This document shows, one piece after another, positions 11,715 through 22,735 of a stretch of DNA of 64,000 nucleotides; position 1 is the stretch's first letter, and every line of letters begins with the position of its first letter. Source of the stretch: Shinisaurus crocodilurus (taxonomy: Eukaryota; Chordata; Lepidosauria; Squamata; Shinisauridae); assembly GCA_021292165.1 (NCBI GenBank), contig CM037877.1:219149350-219213349 (forward strand), given 5' to 3'. A program made the translations under genes and the position numbers. The notes under the pieces were generated by a model, which ran no database searches, was not told the origin of the DNA, and saw only the letters and a program-made list of their open reading frames with translations.

Positions 11715-12915
11715 GGCCTGGTTTGGGGAAGGAATTGGCCTTAGTTGCCCTGATGGATGACCTTTATTGGGAGATGGACAGGGGGAGTGCAATCCTGTTG
11801 CTTCTCCTTGATCTCTCAGTGGTTTTTGACACCATCAACCATGGTTCACTCCTGGTACCAGCTGTGTCAGGTTGAATGAGGGGGCACTGTATTGCAGTGG
11901 CTCTGTTCCTACCTGCAGGGTTGGTTCTATAAAGTGACACTGGAGGATTGTGTCTTGGCCCTCTAGCAATTGTGCTGTGGGGTGCCACAGGGCACAATCC
12001 TGTCATCAATGCTTTCCAACATCTATATGAATCTATTAGGTTTATGGATGCAGATGACACCCAGACAACACCCAGCTCTATTTCTCTGTGGATGACAAGC
12101 AGCTCTATTTCTCTGTTACATCTGTTACATTCGTGCATGACCTGGACTGGTACTTGGCTGCAATCATGGGCTGGATGAGGGCCAAGCAACTGAGGAACCT
12201 CATACCACAATTGCCGTGGGGCAGAGCAATATTCCCCCAGCAGCACCTTCTGGAATCGGCCATCCATGTAGGAGTAGGAACCACTGCTATCCTGTGTTCC
12301 CACATCCAAACTCAGACAGCCTATCCAGAAAGAGTAGACATATATAGAATTGCAAAGTAGATGATACAAGCTAGGCTGGAAAAGGGAAGGAAATTTGATA
12401 TCTGTCCTTCCAAAAACTAATATAGAGATGCTATAAACCAGAAGCTGAAGTTACACTGAGGCTCAAACTACATGTTTTCTGGAGAATGAATATGACTCAG
12501 TTCTTCTGGATCTGTACCACTTAAAACTGCAATGTGCTCTATATGCTATCCTTGAAGAACTTCTGGAAGCTTCAATTAGTGAAAAATGTGGCAGCTAGGC
12601 TGCTAATCTGTGCACAGTATTGTGATCACATCACTCTAATACTGAACGATCTGCACCTGGTTGCCAGTTGTTTTCTGAGCTCAGTTCAATATTTTTACCT
12701 CTAAATGGCTTAGGCTCTCTCGGTATGAACCTGCTCAGTTACTAAGATCAGCAGGAGAGGCCCTTTTGAAGATACCCTCACTTTCAGCGGCCTGCTTATC
12801 AGGCACACGGGAAAGGATTTTCTCCTGTGTTGCTCCCAAACTCTAGAATGCACTCCCTGGAGTTACAACCCACTCTCTCTGCTGACTTCTGATCTCGCCT
12901 TCTCTTAGACATGCT
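11715..12915 (+). mobile_element. L2 LINE, reverse-transcriptase fragment
   Basis: Sense-strand L2-clade remnant. Translation by eye gives LLDLSVVFDTIN near 11803 (RT motif A with its Asp), GVPQGTIL near 11980 (motif B) and a DADDTQ form of the YADD box near 12047 (motif C, tyrosine lost). Further on are the 'LLHLLH' and C-terminal regions, ending about 12910 with 'caacccactctctctgctgac'. Frameshifts and stops break every frame, and antisense frames of up to 201 residues over it are shadows. Both 5' and 3' ends are truncated. Confidence 0.82.
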
Positions 12916-13594
12916 AGTTTGTGAGCAAAGTATTAAAACAACAACAACATGGCCAGTCATTCAAACAAATTATCCCACACCTAGATCTGTATAGTCCCCA
13001 CAGGGCTGTGCTGCCAGCTTTTTTCCAAATGGGTAGGCTTGCTCAGAGAATCACCATGTTGAAATTAACAGGATACGACTGGGGGCCAGAGATGAGGCAC
13101 TTCCCGCATACTAGCAGCTGGCCATCAAAACAGTAGTATAACTCCAGGGAACTACAGCACTACTTTGATATACAGGACTTTGATGGTAGGCTATACAAAT
13201 ATAAACGAATAGAGTAAAAGAAAGCAATCCCTCTTTCGCACCTTACCATCAGTGTCAAAGCAATGCAGCACCAAAGTTAGTTGTCTTTCTCTGCTTGAAG
13301 CCTTCCTTCCAAGCCCTGCAGGTTATCACTTCAAGTCACAGTGGGGTTTATTAGCTTTCAGTCAGTGCCTCTGATGTCGTCTTGAGGTGGAATCCACACA
13401 CAGGTAAGTAGGCTTGTTATAAATCAAATAACTGACACCATGACTACAAACATTTGGCTGAAAACCCCCACAAATAAGCAAACATGTTTAAAGCTTCATC
13501 CTAGATACTTTGTGAAGAAATGCATAACCAGATGCATAACCTGACAGCCCGTGTTGTGCTGGGGATGGATTTGCTCCACCTATCAGTGATTGGA
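12916..13594. other. unique sequence, no gene seen
   Basis: No repeat or gene recognised. A short (CAA)n is at about 12940-12950. The open frame at 12921-13136 has no recognisable features. Confidence 0.45.
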
Positions 13595-13915
13595 CAAAAG
13601 ATCAGGGATGGGGACTCGGACTCGAGGACTCGACTCGTGAGTTGGACTGAGTCCCCCCTCTGACTCGACTCGGACTCGAGTCCCAATATTTTTAATGGGA
13701 CTCGAGACTCGACTCGGGACTCGAGACCAAGGACTCTTCAACATCCCTGGGCTGTGCCAGAAGGAGTGGAGAGGAGCGTCATTGCCGGCGAAGAGCGCAT
13801 GGAAACGAGGTGTGCCGCTGCTCGGCCACTATGGACAGCTACCAGGAGTGCAGCCCCAACAGTGTGTCAAGATTTATTTTGATTGATGTATTGCGTACTT
13901 GGGAGAGGCAGAAGA

Positions 13916-14094
13916 AGGACCTGAGATTACTCTGTGTGGCTGCTCTGAGTGTGTTTCTGGTTCCAGCAAGTTCATCACCAGTGGAGCGGGTGTTCGGTGA
14001 GGGTGGAATTGTGATGCGATCTCACCGTTCCAGAATGGGGGCCAAACATTTAGAAAAAATCATGTTCCTCAAATGCAACATGGATAAGTTTTAG
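13916..14094 (+). pseudogene. hAT transposase C-terminal remnant
   Basis: Inside the hAT element, the open frame that starts at 13810 contains LLCVAALSVFLVPASSSPVE, RVFGEGG, and RSRM…LEKIMFLKCN before a stop at 14092-14094. This matches the hAT dimerisation region pattern (small hydrophobic helix, VPA-S-S-P-ERVF, RSR-L, L-FLK-N). The DDE catalytic portion and zinc-finger N-terminus are missing, so only the last ~60 residues of a normally ~600-residue transposase survive. It cannot transpose by itself. The remnant indicates that the family derives from an autonomous hAT. Confidence 0.88.
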
Positions 14095-14159
14095 GAAGTA
14101 CAGCAAGTTAATTTTTTAAAATAATTTTTCTAAAATGCAACCTTTCAGACATTTTGGGT

Positions 14160-14363
14160 TTGGCTGCCTCTGCCTGCCTGTTTGGGGTTCCCTGCCTCCT
14201 CTGCCTGCCTGGTCTCTTCTTAACCAGTTCCACAGTTTGAATTGTCCAAGACAAAGGCCTCTGCCTGCCTGCTTTGGGGTTCCCTGCCTCCTCTGCCTGC
14301 CTGGTTATTTTGGGTTTGTCTGCCTGGTCTGTTCTTGCCAAAATCAGTTGCAGAATTTTGAAA
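14160..14363. repeat. tandem duplication inside the hAT element
   Basis: Two copies of a unit of about 100 bp, each containing 'ggggttccctgcctcc', 'tctgcctgcctgg' and an 'aatc/ccagtt' segment ending in 'ttga'. They lie between the transposase stop codon and the right end. Confidence 0.75.
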
Positions 14364-14893
14364 TAAAAAGGCACACTTGTGCCTATAATTTATTTAAACC
14401 ACACATCTGAAGTAGCCTTATTTTGTTGGGAAAAAAACCCATTGATTTTAATAGGGACTCGTGGAGTCAGCTTTGGGAGTGACTCAGGACTCGGGACTCG
14501 GGAGTCACCATTTTGGACCAAGGACTCGGACTCGGACTTGAGACTCGGGTCTAAAGACTCGTGACTCGACTCGTGACTCGAGACCAAGGACTCTTCAACA
14601 TCCCTGCAAAAGATTATCAGAGAGGATTATCAGGGAAAAAGAAATGCAATGTTCTATCATAAGAACCCAATGCTGGAGACCTTGCAGAAGGAAAAAATTA
14701 ACTGAAGGTGCTTGGACACTACTCCAAATGAGGGAGGGGACAGGAGGTTATAGAGTAATGGCAGAAAGAAACACAAGCATCATGCAAAGCATGGACTATT
14801 TGGGATCTTGTACCATTGTGTATATCTGTATCAAACTGAACAGTTACCGTAGTTATGTGTTCCATACTTACTGTTTAAAAGCATGCAGCAAAG

Positions 14894-15334
14894 CAAGGCT
14901 GGCCCTAGCATTAGGCAGAGTGAGGTTCCCACCCCAGGCAGCTGATTTGGGTGTCCTGAAAGGGCAGAAAGTTGTTACTGTAGGGATGTATGGATTTTGT
15001 TAAATCCGTTCTGTCTGTGTTTTGTGGCATCTTTTGTTCTGTCATCTGCTCACCGATGGAAACAGATTTTTTAAACCACAATTTTGCTCTACTGGTGTTA
15101 AAACACATTAGTTCATGAGCATTAGTGTGAATCCCCCCCAAACTGGAAAAAAAAACAACCAGTCCTCAGAATCCACGTGGCTCAGAAAACTGGAATCTAC
15201 TGAATCTGCAACTGTGGAACTCCAAACTCATTTGAATCCATTGCGGGTTTTTCCAACATCTCTAGTTGTTAGTTATTTAATTTATGAATATTGGGGGTTT
15301 ACTGCTACTCTGCCCTAGTTTGGGGCCGGCCCTG
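14894..15334. mobile_element. hAT-like MITE (aaggctggccc family)
   Basis: The left end 'caaggctggccctagc' and right end 'ggggccggccctg' are inverted relatives. The left interior 'attaggcagagtgag…caggcagctgat' matches, in the opposite orientation, the insertion at 19945-20235. The two are therefore copies of one family with CAGGGCC-type ends. No coding capacity. The target duplication is unclear. Confidence 0.6.
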
Positions 15335-16721
15335 GCAAGAGGTGAGTAGCAATATGAATGAGCCTTAGGCCAGCTTATCTCAGTGTCCGGTAGTTTATGG
15401 AAATGTCTTAGCACTCACTCTTTGCTTGTATAGAGGCTTAGGTGGTAGATAACTTATTATGGAGTGTACCCGCATTGTGGGGGGGACATAATAGGGATGG
15501 GGGAGAAATTAAATTTTAATGCAAACTTGCCTAATTTCACACTTTTGAACCAATACACAAACCAAAAATTACATGCATATTGGAAAGGACAGCCTTAGGT
15601 ACCTAGGTACCTCAAGGTTAAAAGATCCCTACACATGTCAGAATTTCATGTCTGAATGCGCACATTGAGGCAAAACTGCATATTCGGTAACTAACACGTG
15701 CTATATTTGAATGTGACCAATGTATTCCTTATTGAAAACTCCCTTCAATCCATCTTTTCGTTTTCCATTATAAGATCTGCTTATTCTAACATTTATCTTC
15801 AATTCATATTGATCAATTTAGGCTGCACCTTTCCTAAAGTTGCCCAGGAATTTCATTAAGAGGCCAATACAGCTTCTGGCTTCATGGAAGTTGAGAGACA
15901 AGCTGATAGCCAGAAAACCTACTGATATATTTATGCAAAGGGTTAAATCAGGCAGCTTCAGAGAGCTCAGGATTAAGATAAATAATTATGAGCTGAATCA
16001 ATACTGATAAAGCAACCAAAGTGGAGCTATCGGTTTATTGACTCTTTGAGTGTCACTTTTAATAGGTTTTTACAAAGTGAATTGCATGTAGTCTGTCACC
16101 CACTGTGAGAGTGTAGCAGAGTCCCTGAATATATGTTTAGATACTAGAACCAGACTTTGCCTTTGAGGGAAATAAAATAATAGGAATGATTATAGATGGT
16201 TGGTGGCTTTTTTAATTGCTGATGATAGACTAGTAACCAGCTCTGATTGCTATAAAGTGAAAAGGGAAACAAATATATACTAAGGTTTCAAATCAAATAT
16301 ACTGACAGCTGAATCTTAAGACATACATTTGAAATGATTGTCTTCACCACTTGATATAATTGCCTCTGCATTTCTCCTCCCCCACTACAGGATAGGGGGA
16401 CCCCCTGGAGTAGATTTGGGGTGTGCGCAGGAAGCTGAAGGAGGGAAGAGAAGATTGGGAAGCCCCATCGTGTGAGCAGACTTCTGCTCATGTGACATTG
16501 AATCCAACCCAGCATCTTTCCCAAAAGCAACTCCAGTACTTACTTTATGTTCAGTTCTGGGAACTGTATCTGAAAGGAGGTTGAATGTGTTTAGTATCAG
16601 CTATTCCCTACTGATCCTGTTATATCTTGACCTGCAAGACTGAAAGGTTTGCCATTATCCAGCACTTATTCCATATGCAGCAATCAAGTCACTACTGCAT
16701 GTCTTCACTTTAAGAAAGTGA
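15335..16721. other. unique AT-rich sequence, possible conserved element
   Basis: No gene recognised. 15820-16080 has low repetitiveness, many TAAT/ATTA-type motifs and no frame decay typical of repeats, which is the look of vertebrate conserved non-coding DNA. This is an impression only. An 80-residue minus-strand frame at 16288-16530 is unrecognised. Confidence 0.35.
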
Positions 16722-16862
16722 CTAAGCACACAATCCTATGCATATTTACAGAGAAAAAAGTTCTACAGTTCCAAGCATGCCCCAGTTAGCCATGCTGGCT
16801 GGGGAATGCTGGGAGTTGTAGGACTTTTTTCTGTCTAAATATGCATAGGATTGCAGCCTAAG
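16722..16862. mobile_element. palindromic MITE, TTAA-type (copy 1)
   Basis: Nearly perfect inverted repeat. 'caatcctatgcatattta' and 'agaaaaaagt…ctaca' on the left mirror 'tgtaggacttttttctgtct' and 'aaatatgcataggattg' on the right. The ends read ctaa/gcctaag. The better preserved relatives at 18836 and 57455-57478 begin TTAAGG…CACAATCC, suggesting a piggyBac-like TTAA target. It has no coding capacity. Confidence 0.7.
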
Positions 16863-17753
16863 AAAAGTTTATATTGTGATCCTACAGTTGGAGATGAGAC
16901 TATTACTCTATCTGGTTTAACGCTGAGGTGGAACAATTTTTCAGTGTTGGTCTTTGACCAGTGGAATGTCCTCATATGGCTGGAGAATCACCGAAGATAA
17001 ATATTTAGGGTAGAATTTCCAACATATCATCTGGTTGGCAATGTTATTAGTTTCCGCCCTCGCCTTTACTCTAAAACATGTGACATTTTGTGCTTGAGAC
17101 ATCTTATCATACAGAATCTCCCAGAAGTGGTCATTTGCTTTCAACTTTCAATACACTAACAATTTGGCTTCATTATAGGCTGCATTACTTGTATCTTACT
17201 TGAGGCTGCAATTAAATGGTAATTGATAGGGATGACTGAAGATAAATATTCACATATTTCTTTTCTATAACTATATTTTATTAATATCAATTTTAATCAA
17301 TTATTTAAAATAATTTGATGCCATAATATCAATTAAAGTAACAGAATGAAAAAAATCAAAGTAGCCAATTATATTTTAAATTAAGCTGAATTATGCTTAA
17401 GAGTAAATCTTCCAAGACCAAATCTTATTTCATTAATGTTTGAATCCAAAGTAGTACAGCATAGCACATGTAGATTTAGAGACTCACAAATATATTCAGT
17501 AGTTCTCCACCTTTGGAGCAGTAGAATTGGGGACAGTATCTTAGTGATATTTGCATCTGAAAAAGAACGTACATGAATGAAAACACCCAGGGAAAGCAGC
17601 AGCAAAGTATTGCTCTGCACCAAGTTATACAGGCAGACCCATGCATTGATCTTACTCTGTTTATGCATAACTATACGTGTATCTGTACGTTTTCCCCCTG
17701 CTGAGAGAACAGCAGCTTTTTTGGGTGGAGGGCCAAATGCCCTTGCCCTCAGC
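16863..17753. other. unique AT-rich sequence, no gene seen
   Basis: 17220-17390 is very AT-rich with repeated 'aatatcaatt' motifs. No repeat family or gene was recognised. The 95-residue minus-strand frame at 17381-17668 has no known domain. Confidence 0.4.
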
Positions 17754-17754
17754 T

Positions 17755-18167
17755 AAGGCGGTCACACAGACATCACCAAAAAAGGAGGAAAGGCATTACT
17801 TAAAAAGAGGACAAAGAATACCGAGTTGCATAAAATTTGCACCTGCTAAAATGTATAGATGCACATTTGGAATTAATTAGTACAATGTAAATAGAAATAT
17901 AATGCATCTCACCATAGTGGGGAAGGCTGTGATCCACTGACCAGGTGACTTGTGCACCTGCTGAGGCTGCTGTCCAGGTGCTTAACCATTGTTGGGCCAC
18001 TTCGGGCCCCTGGCCTGCTCTCCCTTCTTATGGTTCTTTACCTTTTAGCTGGATTTGGACTGGACAGACCTTCAAACAGAGGACATCTTCAAATAGAGGA
18101 CTGTTCTCTGATAGCCCTTCAAAAAGAGGACTGTGTTCTATAAAATAGGTCACATAGCCACCTACCT
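17755..18167. mobile_element. ~410-bp MITE family, copy A
   Basis: This uninterrupted copy defines the family. It begins 'ggcggtcacacag', passes through 'gcataaaatttgc' and 'catctcaccat', and has a region with repeated 'cttcaaatagaggactgt' units. It ends 'ggtcacatagccacc', an inverted relative of its start. Copies B (19736) and C (24614) share the same order of landmarks. It is non-coding. The superfamily is unassigned because no target duplication could be fixed. Confidence 0.7.
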
Positions 18168-18835
18168 TAGTGCCACTTCTCCAATCTTCAAAGCAGCCAT
18201 TTGGGGCTGCTAATTACGATGCACACAATTGCTAATTGCCAAAAACACACAGAACTGGAGATCCTCATCTTGGATCTCTTGAGTCGTGTCCAGTCTGGCC
18301 CTCAGAGAGATTTCTGGGAGCATGCTACTCCCTATTATAGCTTCACACACAGCTTCACTCTCCTCTGAGCTACATCAACAGCCTCCCTGACACACAAAGT
18401 ATAATTTACAAAGAACATATTTGCAATAATTAGTATTGTAGAAGTGGTCCAAGACCAGTAAACAAGCAAGTCATTAGGAGCAAAGCCACTCCTATTATCT
18501 GCAAATCAATAGCTCATTAGGCTCAGGCGCATTCACCTTGCAGCACCTTATAATGAGAAGATTTTACACAAGACAAAGCAGGGCAACAGACTCACAGTAG
18601 AGCAGGGATTTTTGAGCTTCACTCCTGACCTCCCATTAGCACTAATGGATATTATTGACCCTTCCAACTTTGCAATGGAGTTTTGTTCACCATCTCCCTG
18701 TATAGATAACCCCATCGTTTCAGCTCCATCCTTGGAACAGTGTAAAGATGAGCTGGCTTCTTTTGAGGCATCTGGTTCAGTGACTTGTGATTTTCGGAAA
18801 AAACCTTGAGCTTCCAGCTCTCCAAGAAGGCTCTC
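18168..18835. other. unique sequence, no gene seen
   Basis: No recognisable gene or family. Open frames near 18612-18809 are unrecognised. Confidence 0.4.
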
Positions 18836-18979
18836 TTAAGGCGCAAACCTATTCATGTTTAGACAAAAAAAAAAAAGTCCTACAGCTCCCAGCATCCCCC
18901 AGCCAGCAGTGCTGGCCGGGGAATGCTGGGAGTTGTAGGAGTTTTTTCTGTCTAAACATGCATAGGATTGTCCCCTTAG
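18836..18979. mobile_element. palindromic MITE, TTAA-type (copy 2)
   Basis: Starts at TTAAGG and ends CCCCTTAG. The arms contain 'tgtttagaca', 'agtcctacagctcccagc' and, mirrored, 'gctgggagttgtaggag' and 'tgtctaaacatgcatagg'. It is the same family as 16722-16862. An A-run of about 12 interrupts the left arm. Confidence 0.75.
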
Positions 18980-19735
18980 TGACTGGGAATGAGGAGGGCC
19001 AAATGTGGCCCTCCTCATGACCAAATGTGGAGGCAGCTAAAAGGCAAGCTATTTCTTTGATCTTTCTACCATCACAAGATCTAGAGCTCATGCCAAAGTG
19101 TATGCATTTTTCATGCCCTCATTTCTCATAATCAATGGGATCTTTGCAGACTATTTATGAAATTTTACAGAAACCTGATTATACCCACCCACCCATTCCT
19201 GCAAATTGAATTCAAAAGTACCTGCAAACAAGATTAGCTTACGGTAAGTGCATTTCTACAGGAAATTGCCACCATTTGGGTGGAGCAAGAGAAGTACAGC
19301 TCTAATAATCGAAAACAAATAGGATTTGCCCTAAACAAACAGAGGAAGGAACAAAGAAGCCAGCTTAGCAGGTGATGTGCTGCATGAGGGGAATGTGGGT
19401 ACAGTAGTCCCACTTACTTTCCATATAAGTTGTGGTACAGCATCTCATGAGATTGGACACAGAGGCCCTAGTGCTGGTGTGCGAGTCCAGTTTGTTTCCC
19501 TGCACCAGCACTGGGCTAGTGCTATAGTTTGACAATGAGTAGAGTAATAGCCACTTGTAATATCCACCAGAAATGCCGCCTGGCCACAACACAGTGAAGC
19601 AGTGCTATATAAGGTATAGCCATGAATGACCTCACAGTCCAGTTTCATAGCAACCAGAAGGCCAATGGGAATTTGTTTTCCTTCCCCCCCCCCCCAGTTT
19701 TGGCAGGACAGCTGTCCTTTAAATATCTGCTGACG
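18980..19735. other. unique sequence, no gene seen
   Basis: No recognisable gene. A C-run lies at about 19685-19695. The minus-strand frame at 19445-19828 runs into the MITE that follows and is not a gene. Confidence 0.4.
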
Positions 19736-20408
19736 AGGGTGGCCACTTACGCACCACCAAAAATGATGACAAAGGGGACACGGATTTGCATAAAATTTGC
19801 ATGTGCTGATTTCTATGTATAGAAGCATGTTTAGAAATGATTACTGTGATTTAAATAGAAATACAATACATCTCACCATCGTGGAGGTGACTGAGACCAG
19901 GCAACTTGCGTGGCTGCTGCATCACGCCATCTAACTCTTGATGGCAGGGCCAGCCCAAGCTGCTTTGCTGCCTGAGGCAAAGGACAAGATGGCCCCCCGC
20001 ATTCCAGATATAGAAGTGAACTGGACTGGCAGTTGAATTTTACTTCAACACTGGTATCGGTTTCCTCCTTTGTACATGAAGGCAGCACACTAGTTTGGGG
20101 GTGGAGGACAGGCCATGTGGCATACAGCTCTGTCCTCTAATAGATGTGAATGGCAAGGGGGCTGTTGCTGCTGTCCCCCAGCATCTGCTGCCTGAGGCGA
20201 TTGTCTCACTCTGCCTAATGGTTGGGCTGGCCTTGCCTGGTGCACAACTTCAAGGCCACTGCTCTCCATTCTTAACCTTCTTAATCTTTAAACTGGTCTT
20301 GGACTGGAGAGCCCTTCAAACAGAGGACACCTTCAAATAGAAGACAGTCCTCTGACATCCCTTCAAATAGAGGACTGTCCTCTGTAAAGTAGGACACATG
20401 TCCACCGT
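19736..20408. mobile_element. ~410-bp MITE family, copy B (interrupted)
   Basis: Begins 'agggtggccacttacgc'. It shares 'gcataaaatttgcatg' and 'catctcaccat' with copies A and C on the left, and the 'cttcaaatagag/aggactgtcctctg' units on the right, ending 'ggacacatgtccacc'. A separate element at 19945-20235 splits it. Confidence 0.7.
19945..20235. mobile_element. hAT-like MITE nested in copy B
   Basis: The ends are inverted: 'cagggccagcccaag' and, on the other strand, 'caaggccagcccaac'. The flanking octamers cttgatgg and cctggtgc agree at five of eight positions, fitting a decayed 8-bp target site duplication. The interior text 'tgcctgaggcgattgtctca' mirrors the element at 14894-15334. It is absent from MITE copies A and C, so it inserted after that family spread. 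Confidence 0.7.
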
Positions 20409-21832
20409 GACTGCTGACTGACTGTTAGAAATTTATCCAGGTGAAGCTTTTCCCATGACTTCATTTCTCTGTCATGGAAAGCATAGCTTCCAATAACTCT
20501 TTAAAATGATGGCAACTGAAACAAAATATTTACACCTTGGCCTGGAGGTAATAATCCGTGCATTCCAGTGGCATTGCTCTGTTATAAATGTCTCCATTAT
20601 TATGAGAGGACTCATTCTTGCATGCAACACAGTAATGCTAAATAAGTCCTGGGGAGGGGGGAATGCTACTGTATCTATCTTATAAATTTCCTCTGTGATG
20701 TTTACCCTGTAAGAGCAATCTAGTTTAATACACTTGCAACCATATTGTGCTAGAGTTAAAAGTTCATTTCTGAATGAGGAAACTTCTCCCTTGCAACAGC
20801 TACTGAAGTCTTATGTTCTTTTATAGGGAAGAAATCTCTTTAGTGCTGCATGGGTAAAAATACCAAGGACAACAGAAGTTTTTCCATCCTGGAAAATTAG
20901 CAGAAAAACCTCTCAGTAGATTCTTTCTGCTTCTAGTATTTGAGCCACCTTGCAAAGGGGCATTTTCCTTCTTGTATATTTCTGTTTTTGGGTGACTTTA
21001 TGTTTCCTCCTTTATTCTTAAATCTTTATACTATATGCAAAAGAGCTTAGAGACCCTGGACTCTATTCCTCCAATTGTATGGAAATGCATTTGTCCCATA
21101 GCTCTGCCTGATCCCCAATCCCATTTACCATCTATGTGAAACCGCTGAGAAGATTGTCAGGGTGTCATCAGTGGACTAGTTTCCATCATGAGATCCAAGA
21201 GCAACCATCATAGACTTGAATCCATGCCTGGGGCTGCTTTGGACTGATGAGAGAAGCTGAAAACAGACACAATGGAGGAGATAATTGTGTGCAGGCCAGG
21301 AACCAGGTGAACAAAGACTTAACCCAGACTTTACTGAGTTATTAAATCAAGCTTAGTTTTATATTCAGTTCTGTGTCAGGCAAGAAGAAATTTATTTAAG
21401 GGAACAATCACAAATACATCAGAAAATAAATCATAATTTGTCATAGCATTACCTAAATACTACAAATATATTGGTTCCCAGTGTGACAGGCTGAGGTTCA
21501 GAAGCTTTAAATAAGAGAGAAAGACAGCAGTCCTAAGCACATTTACTGGAAATAAGTCCCACTGAACTAACTTCTTTCTTTCAGTAAATATATATAGGAC
21601 AGTGCTGTTCGGCTTGCTAGTACATTGATTTGGATCCAGTGAGCACCTAGCTCCAGCAGAAGGCTGGTCTGTGTTTCTGTGCCCCTCTAAATCTGGCCCA
21701 AAGCTTCAGGAATAGCCCAATATTGTTTGGGCTGCTTTGAAGGACACCTTTATATCTATATCTACATCTACATCTGTATCTATCTATCTGAACACCTGTT
21801 CCTGTACTAGCCAGCCTATGCCCTTAGATATT
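20409..21832. other. mostly unique sequence
   Basis: No gene recognised. 21520-21610 contains a decayed palindromic 'aataagtcccactgaa' element, a reptile MITE type also seen near 24380-24560 and 55840. A short degenerate (ATCT)n lies at 21752-21790. Confidence 0.45.
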
Positions 21833-22350
21833 TCTTTATTTATTTATTATTTAATACATTTTTATACCACCCAATAGCCGAAGCTCTCTGGGCGGTTTAC
21901 AACAGTCAAAACCATAAAATACAATATAATATAAACAGTGTGGCGTAGTGGTTAGAGTGTTGGACTGGGACTCAGGAGATCCAGGTTCTAGTCCCCGCTC
22001 GGCGATGAAACTCACTGGGTGACTTCGGGCCAGTCACTGACTCTCAGCCTAACCTACCTCACAGGGTTGTTGTGAGGATAATATGGAGAGGAGGAGGACT
22101 ATGTAAGCCGCCTTGGGTTCCTTGCAGGAAAAAAGATGGGGTATAAATGTAATAATAAATAAATAAAATAAGATTTAAAACCACAGATTAAAAACTATTT
22201 ATTTATTTAATACATTTTTATACCGCCCTATAGCTGAAGCTCTCTGGGCGGTTCACAACAGTTAAAACCATAAAATACAATAAAATATAAATATAGGATT
22301 TAAAACTGCAGATTAAAGCAACAACAAAGTTAGCAGCAGCAGTTCTCAAG
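21833..22350 (-). mobile_element. two L2-like 3' ends, antisense, in tandem
   Basis: The same antisense tail occurs twice. 'aatacatttttataccac' and 'gaagctctctgggcggttt' appear at 21850-21905 and again at 22208-22255, each followed by 'aaaaccataaaatacaat'. The first copy is split by the tRNA SINE at 21935-22170. Only 3' UTR is present, no ORF. Confidence 0.7.
21935..22170 (+). mobile_element. tRNA-derived SINE, full length
   Basis: The tRNA-like head has an A box, TGGCGTAGTGG (21941-21951), and a B box, GGTTCTAGTCC (21984-21994), the internal RNA polymerase III promoter. A body with 'gggccagtcactgactctca' and 'cctcacagggttgttgtgag' follows, then a LINE-related 3' end 'ggttccttgcaggaaaaaag' and an AATAAATAAA tail. 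The layout matches the squamate tRNA-Sauria SINEs. It interrupts an L2 tail, so it is younger than that copy. Confidence 0.88.
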
Positions 22351-22735
22351 GAGCACCTCTAGCAACATCAAGTAGGCCGCTCAACAAGATCTGCCATGGA
22401 TGGCCTTCTCCCTGTCCCATCAGCCAGCCCAGAGAAACCAGGCTGGTGGGGACTAGGAGGAGGGCCTTTTCTGTGACAGCCCCCAATTTATGGAACTCTC
22501 TCCCCAGTGACCTCTGCCATGCCCCTTCCTTGATTAGCTTCTGCCGTGCATTAAAAATGTGGCTTTTCAGGCGGGAATATGGGGTGGGTTAGAATTTTTA
22601 AGTTTTGTACTGTTTTTAATTGTGTTTTACACTCTGTTTTGTTCTTGTATTTTATTGGACTGTACATCACTCAGAGTGGCTGGATGACTGGCCAGATGGG
22701 CGATTCAAAAATATAATAAATAAATAAATAAATTA
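22351..22735 (+). mobile_element. L2 LINE 3' end
   Basis: The sense C-terminus of L2 ORF2 is legible, including RRRAFSVTAPNLWNSLPSD and ALKMWLFRREYG. It is followed by a T-rich 3' UTR ending in 'aataaataaataaataa'. The preserved residues fit the L2 pattern AFS-APxLWNxLP…LK. It is 5' truncated. Confidence 0.82.

Larger units (their letters stand above)
13603..14606 (+). mobile_element. 1,004-bp hAT element with GACTCG-rich ends
   Basis: The element starts CAGGGATG and ends CATCCCTG. It is flanked by an exact 8-bp target duplication, caaaagat, at 13595-13602 and 14607-14614. Both subterminal regions are packed with GACTCG/CGAGTC hexamers in both orientations. The segment ending 'ctcttcaacatccctg' appears at the right end (to 14606) and again internally (to 13749), so the first 147 bp form a small unit with its own two ends. 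A transposase C-terminus remains at 13916-14094, and a tandem-duplicated CTGCCTGC-rich block fills 14160-14363. It is non-autonomous. Confidence 0.95.

Noticed and set aside
11764..12369. 201-residue minus-strand open frame
   Set aside because: It lies antisense to a recognisable L2 reverse-transcriptase fragment with motifs A, B and C on the plus strand.
21935..22010. A tRNA gene
   Set aside because: A and B boxes are present but there is no cloverleaf-closing acceptor stem and it continues into a SINE body with a tail.
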